Shown one piece after another: positions 13,030 to 24,731 of a stretch of 64,000 nt of DNA. A model generated the notes under the pieces. The model was not told the DNA's origin. It did not search any database and was given only the letters and a program-made list of their open reading frames with translations. Made by a program: the position numbers and the translations under genes. This DNA is from Podocnemis expansa (lineage: Eukaryota > Chordata > Testudines > Podocnemididae): the NCBI GenBank assembly GCA_007922195.1, contig ML682119.1, positions 153,697 to 217,696 of the forward strand. Reading direction: 5' to 3'. Every line of letters starts with the position of its first letter. The first letter of the stretch is position 1.

Positions 13030-13675
13030 AGAAACAAGAACAAGAGCACCCAGTGTGATGCTGAGGCCAAAAGGGCTAATGCAATGCTGAGGTGCATAAA
13101 GAGGGGAATCTCAAGTATCAGCAGAGAGGTTATTTTATCCATGTATCTGGCACTGGTGCAAACACTCCTGGAATCCTGTCTCCAGTTCTGGTGCACACAA
13201 TGCCAGCAGAATATTCATAAATTGGGGAGGAGTTAGAGTAGAGCTATAAAATGATTAAACAGTTAGAAAACCTGCCTTATAGTGATAGATTAATGGAGCT
13301 TGGTCCATTTAGCTTAAAGAGAGGATTGAGGGGTGACTTGTACCTACATGGGGAACAAATATTGAATAATGAACTATTCAGTCTACCAAAGAGGTCTAAC
13401 ATGATCCACTGGCTGGAAGTTGAAGCTAGACAAATTTAGATTAGAAATAAGGAATACATTTGTAATGGTGGGAGTAATTAACCATTGAAACAATTTACCA
13501 AGGATCATGATGAATTCTCCATCACTTAACAACTTGCAAATCAAGACTGGATGTTTCTTTTGAAACAGCAGCTCTAGGAATTATTTTGGGGAAGTCCTAT
13601 GGCCTGTGTTTATACTTGGGGTCAAACTAGGCAATCACGATGGTCCCTTCCAGCATTTCTGTCTATGAAGTTGGA
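13030..13675 (+). mobile_element. CR1 LINE 3' fragment, degraded
   Basis: Translation on + gives scattered CR1 ORF2 C-terminal blocks, such as MIKQLENLPYSDRLMELGPF and SLKRGLRGDL (13251-13345). It ends in the CR1 3' UTR signature (CAATCACGATGGTCCCTTCC). Several frameshifts and stops show that it is old. Confidence 0.75.
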
Positions 13676-14415
13676 AGAGGACCAGTCTAAAGTCAAAGGG
13701 AAGAAGGAAGCCAACTGTACAGTCATTGAAGAGACAAACATATACTATTATGATATCAAGTGCATCAAATGCATGACTGTTTTCATTATGACCAAGGGTC
13801 AGGCGACTGGACCAGAAGCTGCTGGATAAGTTATTTACTCTAGATCCCCAGACAACTTTGGGAACATCTCAGCAGTTTCTCTTCTGCATCCCCAGAACTA
13901 GATGGTGCCACCTGTGTCTCCTTCTGCACCCCAGACATGAGACCAAGGCTTCAGGCAGGAGGGAGTTATTGGAACACTCCTCTACACTGACAGCTTGAAG
14001 TGCCTGGGCTTGTGGACTGAGTTCTCAGCCACTGACCAGCAGTTCAGTTGATGGCCTATTTCAAATGGCCCAGTCTCTCTCACCATTCCCAGCTTCTGGC
14101 AAGGAGTGACTAAGGACACATTGGAGCCTGGTTTTGCATCCCTGCCCAACTTCACTAATAGTCATTGGTGGAGTTATCTACCTAGATAAATTCCAGTTCT
14201 TTTTTGAACCTTGTCATAGTCTTAGGTTTAAAACCCATTCTAACCATTCAATAAGAGTGGAACATGCAACAAAACACAGCTATCCAACTGTCTTCTTTGT
14301 CATACATTTTGTTTGCTTGGATCACACAATAGCAAGTTTCAAGGTTGAGAAGTATGACCCAGACCTACAGTCCTCCCAAACCAGCAGCATACCGAAGTGA
14401 GGCATCTTAATTCTT
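13676..14415. other. Intergenic, nothing recognised
   Basis: No supported gene or repeat ends were seen. Confidence 0.4.
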
Positions 14416-14419
14416 CTCC

Positions 14420-15545
14420 TTATGAACATACAAAGGGACATATTGGGTCAGCCCAGTGGTCCATCCAGTCCAGCATCCTCTCTTCCAACAGTGATCAGTG
14501 CCAGATTCTTCTGAGGGAATGAACAAAATAGGACAATTATGGAGTGGTCTACCCTGTCATCCAGGCCCAGCTTCTGGTAGTCAAATTTTAGTGATACTTG
14601 AAGCATGGGGCGGCATCCGTAACTATTTTAATGATCAGCCATTGATGGATCTGTCCTCCATGGACTTACCTAATTCTTTTTTGAGCACAGTTATGCTTTT
14701 GGCCTTCACAACAATGAGTTCCGCAGGCTGCTTGTGTTTTGTGTGAAAAAGAATTTTGGTTTGTTTGGTTTAAACTATCCTGTTATGAATTGCATTACAT
14801 GATCCTTGGTTCTTGTGGTATGTAAAAGGGTAAATAGCATTTCTCTATTCATTTTCACCATATCATTTATGATTTTGTTGACTTTTATCAGATTTCTGGT
14901 TAGCTACCACTTTTCTAATATGAACAATCTTAGTCGTCTAACTTCTTCTGATATGGAAGCTGTTCCAAGCCTCTTATCATTTTTTTGTTGCCCTTCTCAT
15001 CACCTTTTCTCATTCTAGTATACCTTAATTCAGACAGAGTGATCAGATCTGCATGCAGCATTCAAAGTATGGGTGTGCCATGGGTTTATATAGTGACATT
15101 ATGATAATTTCAGTTTTATCTATCTGTTTCCTAATGGTTCCTAACATTCTGATAGCATTTTGGTCTGATGCTACCTATCAAGGGAATATTTTAGGAGAAA
15201 TAACTTCAATAACTCCAAGACCTCCTTCTTATGCAGTAACAGCTAATTAGACTGCATTTTGTATGTATGGTTGGGGTTATTTTTTCCAGCATGCATTCCT
15301 TTGCACTTCTGTACTTCGAATTTCATCTGCCGTCTTATTGCCCAGTTACTCTAGTTTTGTGAAATCCCTTTGCAGAACTTCACAATCAGCTTTGGACTTA
15401 ACGAGTGTGAATGATTTTGGTATTGCCTGCCAATTTTGCCATCTCACCATTTACCTCTTTTCTAGATCACTTGTGAATATGTTGAACAGTACAAGTTGCA
15501 CTACAGATTTTTTGGAGACTCCACTGTTTATCTCTCTCCATTATG
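14420..15545 (-). mobile_element. CR1/L3-like LINE, old - strand copy
   Basis: The 3' end motif TGGGTCAGCCCAGTGGTCCA (14446-14465) is shared with 62015-62260. The remainder aligns with the LINE copy at 57135-58408, sharing blocks such as GAAGCTGTTCCA, TGCCATGGGTTTATATAGT and GCACTT...AATTTCATC. It is broken by many stops. Confidence 0.65.
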
Positions 15546-15978
15546 AAATATGACCAAGTCTAAGTGTACGATCTACAAGTAACTAAATGTAGGTTAGAAA
15601 ATCTATAGTCATTCCAAAAAAAAAAAGAACTGAATTCCTGACCATTACATTCTTAAACTTCTTTAAGCACCTTGGATCATTTGTTTCCCTTAGGCTATGT
15701 CCACATGCAGGGGGTTGTTTTGAAATAAAGCCCTTATTTTGAAACAACTTAATTCGAAATAACCAAATTGAAATAAGGGAAAAGCGGGAATCGAAATAGC
15801 ATGTCCACACTGTGGACTTGCTATTTCGCTTCAGGGGAAGGGCACCGTGGGAGGGGTGGCAACATGGCTGCCTCCCTGGGCCATGTTGGCGGCCATGTTG
15901 CCAGCCAATCCTATAAAAGCTGGCCCTGACCTCACTTCCCTTTCCATTCTGGCTAGCAGGACTCTGCAAGCGACAGAC

Positions 15979-17223
15979 ATGGACGCTGCTCGGCTGCCCA
16001 GCCAGTGTCGTGCAACACACAGACCCTTTGCCCGCCTGCAGAGTGTCCTGCTGATGTGGGACACTGTGCTCAAAGACCCAGATGGTGCCTAGCCTCTGCC
16101 CGAGGCTGTCAGCCAGCTGGGCCGCAGAGCAGAGCTACTGCCCCTGCCCCCTTCCGTGGCTTGCCAGGTCTGGGCCCGGGAGACCAGCCCAAACTGGTGG
16201 GAGCAGGTAGTGCTCTGAACCTGGGGGGACGACCAGTGGAAGAGGAACTTTCAGATGAGCAGGGCCAGCTTCAACCTCCTGGTCACAGAACTCGCCCCAC
16301 TGCTGTGCCGAAGGGACACCACCATAAGACCTGCCATCCCTGTTGACAAATGAGTGGCCATTGCCCTGTGGAAGATGGCCACTCCGGAGTCGCATAGGTC
16401 TGTGGCGCACCTCTTCGGTGTCAGGAGGTCCACCACCGGCAACATCCTTATGGAGGTCACCAAGGCCATCAACCAGCTCCTGCTGTGATGCTTGGTGACA
16501 CAAAGGGAGCTGCAGGACACCATTCCTGGCATGGCCACACTGGGCTTTCTCAATTGTGCAGGGATCCTGGACACCACGCACATCCCCATGCAGGCCCCGG
16601 AGGACAGAGCAGGGGAGTACTGAAACTGCATGGGGTACCATTCGATCATCTTTCAGGCCCTTGTGGACCACCACTGCCTGTTCCAAAACTGTTACTTGGG
16701 ATGGCCAGGGAGGGCCCATGATGCCAGGGTCCTCCGTATCTCTGCCCTGTACTGGGGCATGGAGGCGGGCACCTCCTTCCCCCCGCATAACATCAATGTT
16801 GGGGGAGTAGAGGTGCCCGTCCTCATTCTGGCAGATGCAGCCTATCCCCTGCTCCCATGGTTCATGTGGCCAGATGCTGCACCCCTCGATCCCACCAGGC
16901 AGATCTTCAACCGCCGCCTGAGCTGCTGCCATCAGGTGGTTGAGCGGGCATTCGGCCACCTCCAGGCACACTGGAGGTGCCTCCTTACACACCTCCACAT
17001 TGTGGAGAGGACAGTGCCACAGGTGATCAGTGCATGTGTGGCCCTGCACAACTACTGTGAGCAGCAGGGTGAGCCCATTGCAGCTGCGTGGGAAGCTGAG
17101 GCACAGGTCCTCACCAGGGACTGTGGGGGACCCAGAACTGTGCCCACACAGGAGCAGCCATCCCAGAGAGTCTTGACAGTGCGGGACGCACTGATGACCA
17201 GCTTCACCCAGGAGGAACTCTGA
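15979..17223 (+). pseudogene. Harbinger DDE transposase (HARBI1-like), inactivated
   Basis: The protein is a PIF/Harbinger nuclease that would cut and rejoin element ends. The three catalytic blocks are visible: first Asp in GILDTTHIPM (about 16560), second Asp in GRAHDARVL (about 16710), and Glu in VERAFGHLQ (about 16940). An upstream helix-turn-helix-like part reads SVAHLFGVRRSTTGNIL (about 16393). The ATG at 15979 is the likely start. The gene is broken: the frame closes at 16092, and stops occur near 16487 (before CLVTQ) and near 16620 (just before NCMGYHS). From 16630 to the TGA at 17223 the frame is open for 197 codons. Family assignment is from the motifs and is firm; activity is excluded for this copy. 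Confidence 0.88.
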
Positions 17224-17447
17224 AGGCCAGGCCTGCCCTGCCCCACACCACCCTCTCCCCTGTTCGCCCACAGCCAGCCCCCACCCATCCACCCACACTG
17301 TGAACTACCCCCAAGAAAACCACTCAAACCCAAGAATAAGTGCCAGACTATTTATTTAACAAAACAGGGGTTGGGGCAGGGAAGGGTTACGGGATGGGGC
17401 AAAGTGGGGGCAGTCTTGGGGAGAGCCAGCAACTTGGGAGGGGGATT

Positions 17448-19447
17448 TTAGGGAGGGGGCAGCAACTTGGAAGAGGGAGTTTGGGGAGGGGGAAGCAACT
17501 TGAAAGGGGGAGATAGATTGGGGGAAGGGGGTAGGAGAGTCTGGGTGGCAGGGGAGAAGTTAGGCAGCGCCTGTGGGGGGGGGTCCGGGGGGGGGTGATG
17601 TACCCCACCCCTGCCCATGGCCGCCCTGGGTCCAGGGTCGCCTCCGGGGAGGGCCAGGCAGCGAACCCCCTGCAGCTCCTGGAGGGGCCGTCTGGTCCAC
17701 CAGCTGGCGGTGGCTGCTGGCAATGGCCTCGACTGTGGTGGGGAGGTGGTCACACAGGTGCTCAAAGGCCTGCGCCCGGCGCTCATTGGCCTGCGCCTGG
17801 CGCTCCAGGGCAGCAACCACCCTGTCATCTGCTTCCGACGCCTGCTGCAGCAGGCAGAGGGCTGAGTCCTGGCAACTTGCTTGCTCCTGCTTCCAGGCCT
17901 GGGTGGATGCCTTGGTCCTCTCTCCAAGCTCCTCGAGTTTCTCAAGTAGTTCAGCCCGCGACAGGGGGGCCCTCTCCTTCTCCAGGGTGGCCTTGGGCTC
18001 AGGTGTTGGGCAGGTGGTGGTGGCTGGCAAGCAACTGGGCGACCTGCTGGAGGGAAGCAGAAAACACAGTTGGCCCCTGCTGCCTGCTGGCCTTGTCTGT
18101 GTGCAGCCTGTCTGCAGCACACACCTCTGCCCTGACTGTCAGCAGGACCCAGGATCCCATGGGACATTGCCCTGGGGTAGGGCTACCGGATCCCAAAGCC
18201 TCGAAAGGAGGTCAGGAAAGTACCAAAAGGAGGACATTGGAGGATACATGGCAGAAAATCTTGTATGGCTGTGATATTTTTCGGGGTTTAGGGGGCCCTG
18301 GAACACTTTCCTGTACAAACAAATATTCTATGGGCATTCCAGGATACTTCAACCCCTATAGTAAAAAGCCTGACAAAATCCTGTAATTTAAACTGCCTGC
18401 CAGACAGAGAATGTGAGGATAAAAAGAAGAACAGGACAGTAAAAAGGGGACCATGTTCTCCTTTTGTCTGACATCTGGTAACCGTTCCCTGGAGGCACAC
18501 ATGCTAGTGGTGCCCACGAGGGTGAGTTGGACTCACCCACGCCTTGCTCTAGGGGGTCTCCCAAGGCCACTTGCCAGTGGTGAGGCCTGCATGCTCTCCA
18601 CCCCGCCCAAGATGCAGCTGCATCTTTGACACCCAGCTCCTGTTAACCACCCCTAGGCACACAGGGGCGTGTGACCCTGGTGCCACCTGACTCTCAAGGA
18701 CCTATGGCCATGGGAGGGCCTCTGCACCTGCCGACCCTGTGCCCTACCTGCCCTGGTGCCTGGCCCTGTACCCCTCACTGCCCGTGACCTGGACAGGCCC
18801 AGCTCTGTGTGCCTCTGTGGGGGGGGGGATACTCACCCACAGGGGTTCCAGCGGTCCGGCGAGACATCCTGGGGTCAGTCTCAGAGTCCCCAGGGGCTGG
18901 GATGGTCTCAGGCCCCTGGTCCTCTGTGCTGCTCTCTGCCTCAGGGCCGGGGAACAGCTCCAGAGTGCTGGAGGTAGCCTTCACTGCTGATGGTGCTGCG
19001 GCAGGAGGCTCCCCGACAGAGACTTCAGAGGCTGTCTCTGCCACCTCCAGGCCAGAGGATGGGCTCCGGCATGCCCCCGTGTCCACAGCTTCAGTGGGGA
19101 GACCTCTGGGCTCTGGGCTTTGGCCCCAGGAACGCGTGGAGCTCCTCGAAATAGGGGCAGGTAGCAGTGCTACCTCCCCTGTGAGCTCCCAGGCCTCTCA
19201 GTTCCTGGCATGGTCTTGCTGCAGACCCCTGATTTTGCTCCAGGCCTGTTCTGTCACCCAGGTATGGCCCTATTCAGACATCGCTGCAGCGATGTCCAAA
19301 TAAGTGTCCCAGTTCCGGTGGGTAGCCCCGAACCAGGACGTGATGTCCTTGTGCTGCCATATCCTGAGGAGGCAGTGGACCTCCTCAGGTGTCCACACTT
19401 GGGTCCTGCGTCACCCCCCCCGCAGCAGTGCTCCCCTGTGAGGCCAT
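17448..19447 (-). pseudogene. Harbinger Myb/SANT-like DNA-binding protein, broken
   Basis: The likely start is the - strand ATG at 19447. A G-run just after it shifts the frame. The next frame carries a trihelix/Myb-like segment, WTPEEVHCLLRIWQHKDITSW (about 19285-19395), closed by a stop at 19270-19272. The C-terminal half is open at 18120-17560. It is helical and polar (ALERQAQANERRAQAFEHL), then proline-rich. Such proteins bind subterminal repeats and bring the transposase to the nucleus and DNA; that role is family knowledge. The gene converges on the transposase. The middle (18177-18490) is interrupted by another repeat. Confidence 0.72.
18177..18490. mobile_element. Probable hAT-type MITE nested in the Harbinger
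   Basis: The ends TAGGGCTACCGGATCC and CATCTGGTAACCGTTCCCTG are partly inverted (GG..ACC / GGT..CC). The AT-rich interior is unlike the GC-rich surroundings. No convincing 8-bp duplication was found, so bounds and class are tentative. Confidence 0.45.
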
Positions 19448-19904
19448 GCTGCCAGAAGCCTCTGGGCACAATGCCTGACAGGGATGCCCAGGCAGGAACT
19501 TCCTGTTTTCCGTGGGTGCTGTGCACCCTGGGAAGAAGGTCAGACTGTTATTTGGAAACAACGCTTGTTTCAAAATAAGATGTCCGGACGACAATTATTT
19601 CGAAATGAGTGGTTTCAAAATACCGTTGTTTCGAAATAGCATGTCCCAACGGCGTTATTTTGAAACAAGTCATTTCAAAATAACCATAGTTTCGAAACAG
19701 AAGGGGTTAAAGCCGTGTCGAAACGATGGCTCTTGTTTTGAAATGACAGAGCCCGTCGTTTTGAAACAAGAGTACGTCGTGTGGACATGCCGTTTCTTAT
19801 TTCGAAACAACCTCTGTTGTTTCGAAATAAAAGCCCCGTGTGGACATACCCTTATAGTGTATGGTTTCTGGTCAATCTTTAGTATTTTAATTGCACATAC
19901 TTTG

Positions 19905-20036
19905 CCAGCAAAACACCCTCGCTACTTTTATGACAGAACATTATAAGTTTATGAACTGGACAATAGAAGGGGGTGATCTGCAAAAGCAGGGACTGGACTT
20001 AATGACCCAGAAGTCCATTCCAGTGCTATTTTCTAT
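19905..20036 (+). mobile_element. CR1 LINE 3' tail
   Basis: CR1-type ending (GACTTAATGACCCAGAAGTCC then CAGTGCTATTTTCTATGG) interrupted by the MITE at 20037. The broken tail resumes as TATGGG at 20601. Confidence 0.55.
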
Positions 20037-20600
20037 GGCTGTGTTCACACAGCACTCTTATTTATAAACAACAGAGGTTGTTTCAAAGTAAGAATTCTGC
20101 AGTTCACACGACGCACAGTTGTTTTGAAACAACAGGAAGCCGTTGTTTCAAAACAACTGTGTTGTTTTGAAACAAGTTAAACCCCATTTGGGGGTGAAAC
20201 AAGGGTTTCAAAACAATGTGTGTGAACATGTTTCAGAACAAGGTGTTCCGAAACAACATTTCAAGGGCTGCCCCCTCAGCACCCTGGCCAGGGAACACTC
20301 AGCACCCTGGCCAGGGTGCTGAGGGGTGTTCCCCGGCTGGTGCCTGCAGAGCTGGGCTGCAGCCACTGGCAGGGTTCAGCGCTGGGCTGTGCTGAACCCC
20401 ACCGGTGCCTGCAGCCCCCTCGGGAAGCGAAATAGCATGTTCACACTGTGAACATGCTATTTCGTTTCCTGCCTTTTCCCTTATTTCGAAATAACTTTTT
20501 GTTAATTCGGACTAAGTTATTTCAAAATAAGGCATCATTTCAATACAAGTTTGTTTTGACACAACTTGTATCAAAATAATCCCTGTGTGTGAACACAGCC
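20037..20600. mobile_element. Harbinger-type MITE, TSD TAT
   Basis: Inverted termini GGCTGTGTTCACACA and TGTGTGAACACAGCC, flanked by TAT at 20034-20036 and 20601-20603. The interior has arrays of GTTGTTTTGAAACAAC-like units and a GC-rich hairpin around CTCAGCACCCTGGCCAGGG (20275-20330). There is no coding capacity. Sister copies are at 24732 and 38782. Confidence 0.85.
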
Positions 20601-20603
20601 TAT

Positions 20604-21332
20604 GGGAAAACATCAGACTTCCTCAGCATCTGCCTTGCACTCCATAATTAATTTGACTTCTGGTGTAAGATACTGTGTTTGTGAGTTTCCAGATAAGCTT
20701 TCCTCATATTCAGTTAGGCATGACAAATGTATGAAGCTTCTCCACAGCATTCCTGAATTAGCTGACATTGAGCAAATGCATTTGTTAGAAAATGTGTTAA
20801 CTCGCATGATGCTAAACATGACATCACACAGCTCATCAACTGTCCTTGTCTATACAAGATTCTGAAAATTAACTCTCCCCATGTGCAGTATGTGCTAAGT
20901 TATGTTTAACATTGTGTTAATTACATGGTTTAGTTGTGCTGTTTTCTAACATGATGTGTTGCCCCAGTCTAGACAATCCTCCTGACAAAAGCTAAGAATT
21001 ACACCTCCCTGGAAATCAGTACTCATCTAGTGATATGATTTGGTCGCAGGCTTCATGACTTTAACAGACTTTTGTGACTTCCACTTCAGTATCAGCCTCA
21101 CAGCAGTGGGGCTCTGGCTGTCAGCCACCCACGGTGACTCTCAGGGACTGGACAGTCGGTTCCTTGGCAGCAGAGCTCTGGCTGTCAGCTCCCCCTTACA
21201 GGGCTTCAGCTTTAGCCCCACACCAGCTTCTCTGATTTATGGTTTATTTCCCACATCCTGCCCGTGAATGTAATAAAAATCTCTGTGCTGAAATCATAGC
21301 CTTACTAATTACTGAAGGAGTTGTTTCATTAT
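20604..21332. other. 5' flank of the GBP gene, nothing recognised
   Basis: No conserved coding content was seen. This is the proximal upstream region of the candidate promoter. Confidence 0.4.
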
Positions 21333-21342
21333 TTTCACTTTC
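21333..21342 (-). promoter_or_regulatory. Candidate ISRE / IRF-binding core
   Basis: The + strand reads TTTCACTTTC, on the - strand GAAAGTGAAA, an exact match to the GAAANNGAAA core bound by IRF/ISGF3 complexes. It lies 18 bp upstream of a TATA box and about 90 bp upstream of a splice donor, the layout expected for an interferon-induced GBP promoter. A second TTTCATT (21323) lies just upstream. Function is inferred from position and motif only. Confidence 0.65.
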
Positions 21343-21359
21343 TATATCCCTGTCCCCTG

Positions 21360-21366
21360 TATAAAG
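21360..21366 (+). promoter_or_regulatory. TATA box of the GBP promoter
   Basis: TATAAAG, about 18 bp after the ISRE core. It would place the transcription start near 21388-21392. Confidence 0.6.
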
Positions 21367-21389
21367 GAGGTTGATTCTGCCACTTGCAC

Positions 21390-21431
21390 TTTTTCTTTCA
21401 AAGAGAAGTCAGAAGATCCAAACGGCTGCAG
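21390..21431 (+). other. GBP: GBP exon 1, non-coding (start approximate)
   Basis: The segment ends GGCTGCAG followed by the strong donor GTAAGAG at 21432. It has no ATG. Its distance from the TATA box sets the approximate start. GBP genes usually have a short untranslated first exon separated from the ATG exon by a multi-kilobase intron, here 6.1 kb. No transcript evidence is available. Confidence 0.6.
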
Positions 21432-22669
21432 GTAAGAGATTCTTTTTGGTTTGTGTTTTATTACATTGGTCTCTCAGAATTGATTAGCTAATGATGTCAA
21501 TAGGACTATTTGTGCGCTTAAAGTTACACAGAAGATTCATTCCAGAGGGGTAACTTTGTTCGTTTTACACATGATTTTACACAGGACTCCTTTTTTGTTT
21601 TACACATAATTAAAGTACTTTCTTAAAAACGGGGCCATAGGTATGTTCTGAATAGTTAAGATTGGAATTCAGTTTCCATAATAAGCCTGCTTTTGGAACA
21701 CATGCCCTGAAATTCCCAAAAAATTAAGAATCCCAGCCTCAAAAGGATTTGTCAAATGTGGCTGAGATAAAATTTTTCTACAAGATTCAAAGTAAATTGG
21801 ACAAAACGGTCTTGATTTAAGATACCTTACATGTAAAAAAGTTGTGACTGGATTATTAAGTTATTGTATTCTCCTACCTAAACCCAGATCAAAGATTAGT
21901 TGATAAGACTCTCTCTTTTTTTTTTTTTAAATCACAGTTTAAACAGTTAAGTAATAACTGGTTGTTAGGATTTACTGTTTTGGCCCTATAGCATGGAAGC
22001 CTCAGAGCATTTGCAAATGAAAATGGGGTTGCTAATCACTATTAGATTTGTATTTTGCTCATTCTCAGAGGCCCCAGTCGGGCTGGAAGCCCTTTTCTAC
22101 AAGAACTGTTCAAACACAAACACTGATGTTCCCAGATCTACTACACAGAGTTTGACCTGAGATGAAACTTCCACAGCTCTTCTGCATTTCCCAAGAATCC
22201 TGGTCTGCCAAGCCTCCTCCCCTTCTCTTTCCCTTTTGCCAGTGGTCTTAAAATATGGAACTCACCATGCTGAAGTGTGTGAAGGATCATTCAGGGGGGA
22301 TGGTGGGACCCAAGTCAACTGCCATGGGGGACCATGAGGGAGCACCCTACTCTGTCCACAGCTCTGCTGTTGCCCCACCCCCTGGGCACAGATCCAGCCC
22401 CCAGTTGCTGAGGTGGGGGGCATGGGCCAAGTAAAGAGCAGTGTGGACTAGAAATGTTTGGGGAACACTGTCGTACACACTGACACCTGTGCACTTCTGT
22501 AGTCCAACAAGAGGAAAGGCTCCTGCTCCTTTGCAGATCTCTGGGACTGTGGATGACTGGAGAGAAGAGGACCTTGTTGGGTAGGAGTCTACCCTAAACC
22601 TAAACATGGAGTTCTTGAAGACAATAGAAGCTTAATGGGTGGGCTTCCTATGGCCTGCTGGCATTTCAT

Positions 22670-22990
22670 AGAATTAGCCCTGGTCTGCATTAGAATTAAG
22701 CTGAGGTAAGGCCACTTATGTCAACCTAACTCTATAATCATCTACACTAAAATGTAGCTCCTACTGATGTAAGTCACCCACTACACTACTTAATAACTAC
22801 CTCTGTAAGAGATGTAGTTCTTAGACTGATATAGTTAAGTCAGTGCAGTGTCAATGTAGACATTGAGTTGCCTATATCAGTTGTTGCTGTCTTTCAGAAG
22901 CTGTCACACAATGCTCCACACTGTCTATTAAATTGATGCAAGTGCTCCTGGTGAGGGCATACACCACCAACACAAGGAACATAGTGGGAA
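22670..22990. repeat. Degraded MITE-like repeat
   Basis: It contains CTACACTAAAATGTAGCTCC, TGTAGTTCTTAGACTG and GTCAATGTAGACATTGA, the style of inverted units seen in the other MITEs. Termini could not be fixed. Confidence 0.35.
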
Positions 22991-24731
22991 CATGCAACAG
23001 TAATTTAATTACTGTGGTGGCTGTATGTTAACTTAAGTTTGTAGTCTTGACTTGACCTTAGTGATAGTCCTTTTCCCAAATAATTTTGTTCTAGGGATAG
23101 AGCAAGAGGGAAAAATAATAGAAATAGGAAGGAACAAGGTGACATCACTAAGATTCTGTGGTTGCTTAGGTGGCTGTTCATAATTCCATGAGTTATTTGT
23201 AGTAATTTTTTCTATTAATGCAGCAAAAAAGAGCTCATACAGCTAGTCTGTGTGTGAGGGAGGAATTGCAGATTTCTATTCTCTCAAAATCGCCCTTCAA
23301 CTTCTAATATAATTCTTGCAATCCATTTCTTAATGTTATCTAGCACTACGAACTTACTGAATATCCTTAAAATATACAAGCTTTGATAACAGGTCATAGA
23401 AACACAAAGGTTTTGAGAGAGCACAGAATATGGTGTTCCAGAACATATGCATGTTTGACAGTTATGAAGGATGTGTGAAAAACTGGCATGTGGCTGCATC
23501 CATCTCCCACATTCCCTAGGTGTTATGCATCTAGCCTTAAATAAATGTTCTGCAGTCCAGCAGTTCCTGTTTAATATCTTGTTTTGGAAGAATCTCAAGG
23601 ACAAAGACCTTGAAGTAACTTTCATATTAAACCAGGGATCCTCCCAGATTTCTGTTGTGATTGTAAGGCTAAGTTCCTTTTCTTATCTTATTTTGAGCTT
23701 GAAAGGGTAAAGCAAAAGCATTAAGCGAGCAATAAGTAATTTCTCCAAAGTGGCTTTTGTTTCCATATTTCTTAACATGTTCTTCTAGAGGTCAGAGATC
23801 TAAAACAGGCCAATTGTTATCTATCTTTGTATAAATCCTTGACCATAAGCACTGACAGACAGAATCGTGAAAAAGCAATACCTGATATTTCCTACACATG
23901 TAAACAAAGTCCAATCTATCATCCTGTATTACAGCTTTAATTTTTGTTTTTCCTTCTTCTATCCAAATTGTCTTCAATGTGGAGCTGGTCTTGATCCTCA
24001 AGCATGGGTTATCCCATAGTGATATGAGAATACAATTAGTAAAATGGGATGCTGTAATTTTTTTAAGGAACTACAGGATGTCCCTTGTAGATGAAAAAAT
24101 TGGATTTTTCGTTAAAGTCATGGGAGCCCATCAGGATACATAAAGGAAGAGAAGGAACCAAATTACACAGATAACTCTCTTTCAACTTTATTGTTTAGCC
24201 ATGGAGGCACCTTTTTGATCCTTTTACTGTGTTTGGTAAATCAAATAGAAATCAACATAAAGTCTAAATATGAAAAATATAACAAAAATAATGTTAATTT
24301 GAATACCTAGGTGCCATTTAAAGCTTAGTTCATTTTATATGTCAGGAGTATTGACTGTTCCACAGGACTTATGGTTACCATAGGAAAATCCATAAGCGGC
24401 AAAGCTAGTGAAAATATTTTGTCTAGCACTTTAAGGTGTGATGATTAGTGCAGATAACACCTCAGTCAATAAATGGTGCTATAAACCCCATTTTAGTGTT
24501 AAACTTACTAAATGCAGAACAGTGCTCTTGGAAGTGTCTGCCAAGCTTCAAAGGTGTTTTGCAACATCCTGTGGCACCTCCTGGATCCCTAGAGGGTGGT
24601 TTGGGACCTGATGCTGTACCTCGTGTTGTCCTCCTCAGGAGTTCCTTTATGCCATTGAATGCAGCTATCTTTTTGTTAAACTCAGCTGAAAAACTCAGGA
24701 AAAAGAGATATTTTGTGGCCTTGGTACATAA

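Larger units (their letters stand above)
15693..19851 (+). mobile_element. Harbinger (PIF/Harbinger) DNA transposon, two-gene, near full length
   Basis: The 4159-bp element has inverted termini, GGCTATGTCCACATG at the left and CGTGTGGACATACCC at the right. It is flanked by TTA at 15690-15692 and 19852-19854, the 3-bp target duplication typical of Harbinger. Subterminal arrays of TTATTTCGAAATAA-like palindromes lie at both ends (15725-15830, 19560-19840). Inside are a DDE transposase gene on + and a Myb/SANT-like gene on -, the two proteins expected of autonomous Harbingers. Both are broken, and a probable hAT insertion sits inside (about 18177-18490). The MITEs at 1, 6475 and 42663 share its termini. 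Confidence 0.9.

Noticed and set aside
16135..17298. 387-codon open frame on the - strand
   Set aside because: It is the mirror of the Harbinger transposase gene, which on + carries the DDE motifs. The - frame has no recognisable domain and reflects codon bias.
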